Assembly: GCF_000165425.1 (NCBI RefSeq) | Contig: NW_001799366.1 | Coordinates: forward strand, 293,254-357,253 | Length of the DNA stretch: 64,000 nucleotides | Direction: 5' to 3' | From: Paramecium tetraurelia | Taxonomy: Eukaryota > Ciliophora > Oligohymenophorea > Peniculida > Parameciidae | In this document: positions 60,309 through 64,000 of the stretch, piece after piece | Numbering within the stretch: position 1 is the first letter of the stretch | Layout of the letters: every line of letters begins with the position of its first letter | Translations under genes and position numbers: made by a program | The notes under the pieces: model-generated | The model's input: the letters and a program-made list of their open reading frames with translations, nothing else | What the model was told of the DNA's origin: nothing | Databases searched by the model: none

Positions 60309-63300
60309 TCAATTTGTGGGCAACCATGACATATCTTTTTCGAGTAACTTTTTTGCGATTTCTCTTTCTACATAATTTAATTCCTATTTCTACTACAAAC
60401 ATATAATAAAGAATAAATATGCTGACAACTTGTGAACCTTCTCGATATGTTCTTGCCAACTTATGTTTCTAAAATATAATGTTTTTTATACTTCTCTCGA
60501 CATTAGTAATAGGATATGTTACAAATTTTACAAGATTTGTTCTTCTGATTTTTTGACAATAGGTTTTTATGGGAATATTGTCCTGTTATTATGCTTATGA
60601 TTAATGCGAAACAAATGATAAATACAACCAAAAAGAAGGATACCAAAAATATATAATTACCCCATTATTGATCAGGATAAACATCAACTTAACTAAAAGC
60701 ATTCTACAATCTAAATCCATTTCCAAAGAATCTCAAGAAAATAGTAATGAATGGAAGTTCCATACTTTAATCTTCCTGAAACACTGAAATATCCTCTACT
60801 AAAAATGCCAAGAAGGCATAACAATGGATTACTACTAATGCTAAATACAAAATGAGTATGATCTTGCCAATATTTACAAAAACAGATTCCAATACTTTTT
60901 TTAAGCCCTATAATTTATTTAATTATTTACTTTCACTCTTGGAACTACGTCGAAAAGTAATAAGGAAATAAATGGTGATGCCAAAAATGATAGTGCTGCC
61001 AAAACCAAATAACATAAATGATACAAAAATGTAACATTAGTTATTTAAGCCAAAATTCTATTTTGGGTGAAGTACTAATGCATTTTTATCTTCTTTTTTT
61101 GATTGGTCTTCTTAAGTCTTTATAAATTCTGGTAAATGTAATTTAAATTATCGCTGCCTTTGAATCCAAGAGAATCGTCTTCATAGTTCTGTTCTCTATA
61201 AAAGTTAACTCTAAATGCTATGTATGGCTATTAATTAATGATCTCTATTATCAATACAAATAATGATAAGAGTACTAAAATAATAGTTAAAATTATCACA
61301 ATGATTTGAACTATTTGATTTTTAAATGAATATGATTCAGATTGTCTTTCTAAATCAGCTAAATAACATATATTTAAAGTTAAAACAAGTAAATAATTAA
61401 ATGACTTAATGAGATGAATATTAATTGAAAACCAATTTAATTTTGGATACATCGATATATGTTGTCTAAAAATGACTTCCTTTTAAAAATAGTCTGACAT
61501 TGTTTTTAATTACTCATATCTACCTCTTCTCATTCTGAGCATTTTAGCCTTTTTTGTAGTTTATTTTAATAGAAATGATGATTAAAATGGTAAAACAAAG
61601 TACTGTAACTTTGTTTCATCATTTCTTTTAATTTATATTTATCCAACATACTTACTAAAAAAATTAATAGCCTCTGCCATTTTCATACACATGTTTTACT
61701 TAATAATATCCCTCTAATTGTTTTGTTAAGCTCCTTCCAACCAATTAATTGCTATTTCTTCTAATTTTTATTCCATCTTACTTCCTCTTTTTCCATGGGT
61801 TTCAATTACCATATCCTGTTCTTCGAATTTCTTAAACGGAATAGCCTCTTCTAAGGTTTGTTTCACCTATAATTTTTTATTTGTAATCTTGTAAATGCTT
61901 TCTTTCAACTTACTTTTTGGACTAGCCATATCACCTAACAGAGATTATTATTTGTTGAGGATGATAGGGGATTTAACACTTGTAGATTTCTTTTTTACAT
62001 TTATTTTTTGTTTTTGCTTGTGCTCCTTGATTTCTAATGAAGTTATAACAGAATCATTTGATTATAAGTACTCTCTCAACAGTTCTCTCCTTTTGTCATC
62101 AAATGGTTGTTACTTGACAAATTATTTCATGCTCAAATAGATTCTTAAGAAATTGATATTTTATTTCTAATTCAATGTTAAATCATGTATCTGATCTTAA
62201 ATCACTCTATCTTTGAGTGCTTGCCAATAATCCCTTTTTATTTCACCCTTCCCCACCTTGTCAATCTTCTCACACAGGATGTTAAACAGTATAATCAAAT
62301 CAAAGCAGATGGTAAATACTTCAAATTCTCCTGGGGCAATTAAATCATATTGGCATTTTAGATAAGTGCAATTAATGTTATCTACATGAGTACATTTCTA
62401 CCCTTGAATTATAATCTAAAGCCTAGGAGCAAAGGTGTCATAAATGGTCAATAGCTTTTCAAAAAGAATCTAAAAATTCAATTCAGTGTAACTTTGGTGT
62501 AAATCCAATTAAACTAATAAAAGTAGTTTTATAGTTGCTTTAAATAAGGTTCGATAATTATTGTCTTATAAATTATCAGCCAAAATATCATACTTTGGAG
62601 TGGTGATAACGAATTATATTATTTAGATTAAGGGTTTGTGATTAAATATTAAATTTTAGTTTTGAGGATTTCCTTCACAAAAATTATTTAAGCATCTGAA
62701 TGATTCCGTATATAGTGTTAATATATCAGTTTCTGTGCATATATGAGTTAATTATGACCTATTGATATAATTAAAGTAATTGGTAGTAAAATATAATACT
62801 TCCTCAGTTAGAGAGGACTGATTTGCAGAATCTCCGAATTGAGAAGTGACATCTGTGCATTGGATGAGTTTACCTATGAGTCTCAAAATAGAAGCAATAA
62901 TTTTAAAGAACTGTCCAAGTAATTAATTCTTCTCATTGCTTAGATCAGTCTTGCTTATGAATAGACGATTGTCATTGCTTGATGCACTCTATTTGATATG
63001 CTACTCCAAACTAAATAATCTATCAACTTAATTGAATGTGCGAGATATAAATTTATTAAACTACAACCAGCAGTCATTCTAGATGACAGTGGCTAATTGT
63101 TGTTTGTTCATCCTTTAGATTTGTTCAAAAATAAACAGAGTTTTTTTAACTTTCTTAATGCTCTTAATCGTGTATTCATTATCGCTCTCCTCTAAGTACA
63201 TCATCAGAAAAGGTATTTGTTTGATACAAAAATGCAAGAGTCGATCTTTTTCAATAATACTCTACTCTCTTTGTAAGCATTCATAAATAATGTTCAAAGC

Positions 63301-64000
63301 TAATTATTTTTATTAGATAGCCTCTTCCTTTAGTAATCTAGAAAATATGTAAATAACTTCATCATCATTAGACAACTTCAAAAGGAATTGCTCCTAAATA
63401 TCATTAAATAAGGCTTTATCGAGTCTATAAAAATTGTATGGATTGTCTGGATTTATCAGCAACTCATACTGATAAATGAACTAGCCATAGGTTTGTTGTA
63501 TGAACAGCGACTAAATTAATCATAATTAATACTTCTTGTTGATAATTCTTCTATTATATCTTCTTTTTTTACAATTCCTTAAGTTCAACTTTATTGTATT
63601 TGATTTTTTGACTATCGAAATAGTTCATAAGTTTCTAGAAGAACTTATCTATGAAACGAATAGTTATGAAATATACTTATATCTAGCAGGTTTTTGGTGG
63701 AATCTCTTAATTACATATAGGATTCATAATATTTTGAAGCGTCCTCATAGGTTAGATACTGACTAATGTCTGGTAATGTTTTCGATAATTTAATTTAGAT
63801 CAATTGCTAGAAGTGTTCTTCCAAGATCTGATTGAACAAGTTGCAAAATTTATCCTTACCTATTAATTTATCTGGAGTGTTGACACTATATTGACCCTCA
63901 GAGATTAGTAATTCTGTGTGAAATTGAAATTCCCCTCTGATTTTATCCATCATTTCATTTATTGTGAGATGCTTTTCCATCATATAACATCTTAGCTTTT
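60309..64000 (-). CDS. IP3/ryanodine-receptor-like calcium-release channel, C-terminal part
   Basis: The 5' end lies beyond the window; about 1,200 residues are visible, with introns 60469-60491, 60908-60930, 63511-63532 and 63649-63676. The frame is open for 2.6 kb between the second and third introns. A RIH-associated-type block reads RCLNNFCEGNPQNQNLI. Then come QYFVLPFQSSFLL, six or so membrane segments (VQIIVIILTIILVLLSLFVL; LCYLVLAALSFLASPFISLL), a pore region (ITIFLRFFGNGF...) and the last helix LVVFIICFALIISIITGQY. The C-terminus has the family's zinc signature CKICNIS...WQEHIEKVH (C-x2-C...H-x4-H) and ends MSWLPTN. These tetrameric channels release calcium from ER or alveolar sacs; Paramecium has many. 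The usual GGGxGD filter is not recognisable, so selectivity may differ. Confidence 0.87.

Overview
The window looks like macronuclear DNA of a Paramecium-type ciliate. Standard-code reading frames are all short, but they join into long protein-coding frames when TAA and TAG are read as glutamine and only TGA as stop. The DNA is AT-rich. Introns are tiny (about 21-34 nt, mostly GTA...TAG), and genes are packed on both strands with gaps of tens of bases. I reconstructed about 33 genes by hand from conserved protein motifs, frame continuity and these mini-introns. About 73 introns were placed, and every reconstructed coding length is a multiple of three. No tRNA, rRNA, telomere, mobile element or CRISPR array was recognised.

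Layout. 0.65-5.2 kb (-): large PAS-containing multi-pass membrane protein. 6.9-7.8 kb (+): gamma-carbonic-anhydrase-like protein with a likely mitochondrial presequence. 7.8-9.5 kb (-): Q/N/S-rich unknown. 9.7-20.1 kb (+): two tandem, full-length paralogous leucine-rich-repeat membrane proteins of about 1,700 aa. 20.5-26 kb: small Tim44-like candidate, coiled-coil protein (-), Mpo1-like dioxygenase, small coiled-coil protein, BAR/PH-like protein. 26.1-27.2 kb (-): type I membrane protein. 27.8-28.4 kb (+): dynactin p25. 28.7-29.1 kb: decayed gene. 29.1-31.0 kb: two convergent, overlapping unknown genes. 31.1-33.1 kb (+): asparaginase-ankyrin pseudoenzyme candidate. 33.1-34.0 kb (-): decayed gene. 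34.1-34.8 kb (+): C2HC zinc protein. 36-37.5 kb (+): Kelch-BTB. 37.5-38.9 kb (-): S28 serine peptidase. 39.7-40.8 kb (+): PP1. 40.8-43.5 kb: membrane protein and basic unknown protein. 43.6-44.2 kb (-): basic protein. 44.2-46.4 kb (-): malic enzyme with a duplicated N-terminal domain. 46.5-48 kb (+): WD40. 48.1-49.1 kb (-): S1/P1 nuclease. 49.3-50.2 kb (-): Mei2-like RRM. 50.2-50.9 kb (+): LYR protein. 51.2-52.6 kb (-): EF-hand protein. 53.2-53.6 kb (-): small unknown. 53.9-55.3 kb (-): heat shock factor. 55.5-57.1 kb (-): PP5. 57.3-58.4 kb (+): pseudokinase-like. 58.5-60.1 kb (+): type I membrane protein. 60.3 kb to the end (-): IP3/ryanodine-receptor-like channel, 5' end outside the window.

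There is no operon or shared pathway. This is an ordinary compact ciliate housekeeping and signalling neighbourhood. Mitochondrial themes (gamma-CA-like, LYR/complex-I-like, malic enzyme, Tim44-like) and calcium/phosphatase signalling themes (EF-hand, IP3R-like, PP1, PP5) recur, but adjacency alone does not link them.

The points most worth a second look are: the tandem LRR-membrane pair with very unequal intron content; a malic enzyme in which two copies of the N-terminal domain seem to have kept complementary motifs; an asparaginase-ankyrin protein lacking the catalytic motifs; a notable fraction of introns ending in AAG instead of TAG; and stretches that look like genes broken only by TGA codons or frameshifts.
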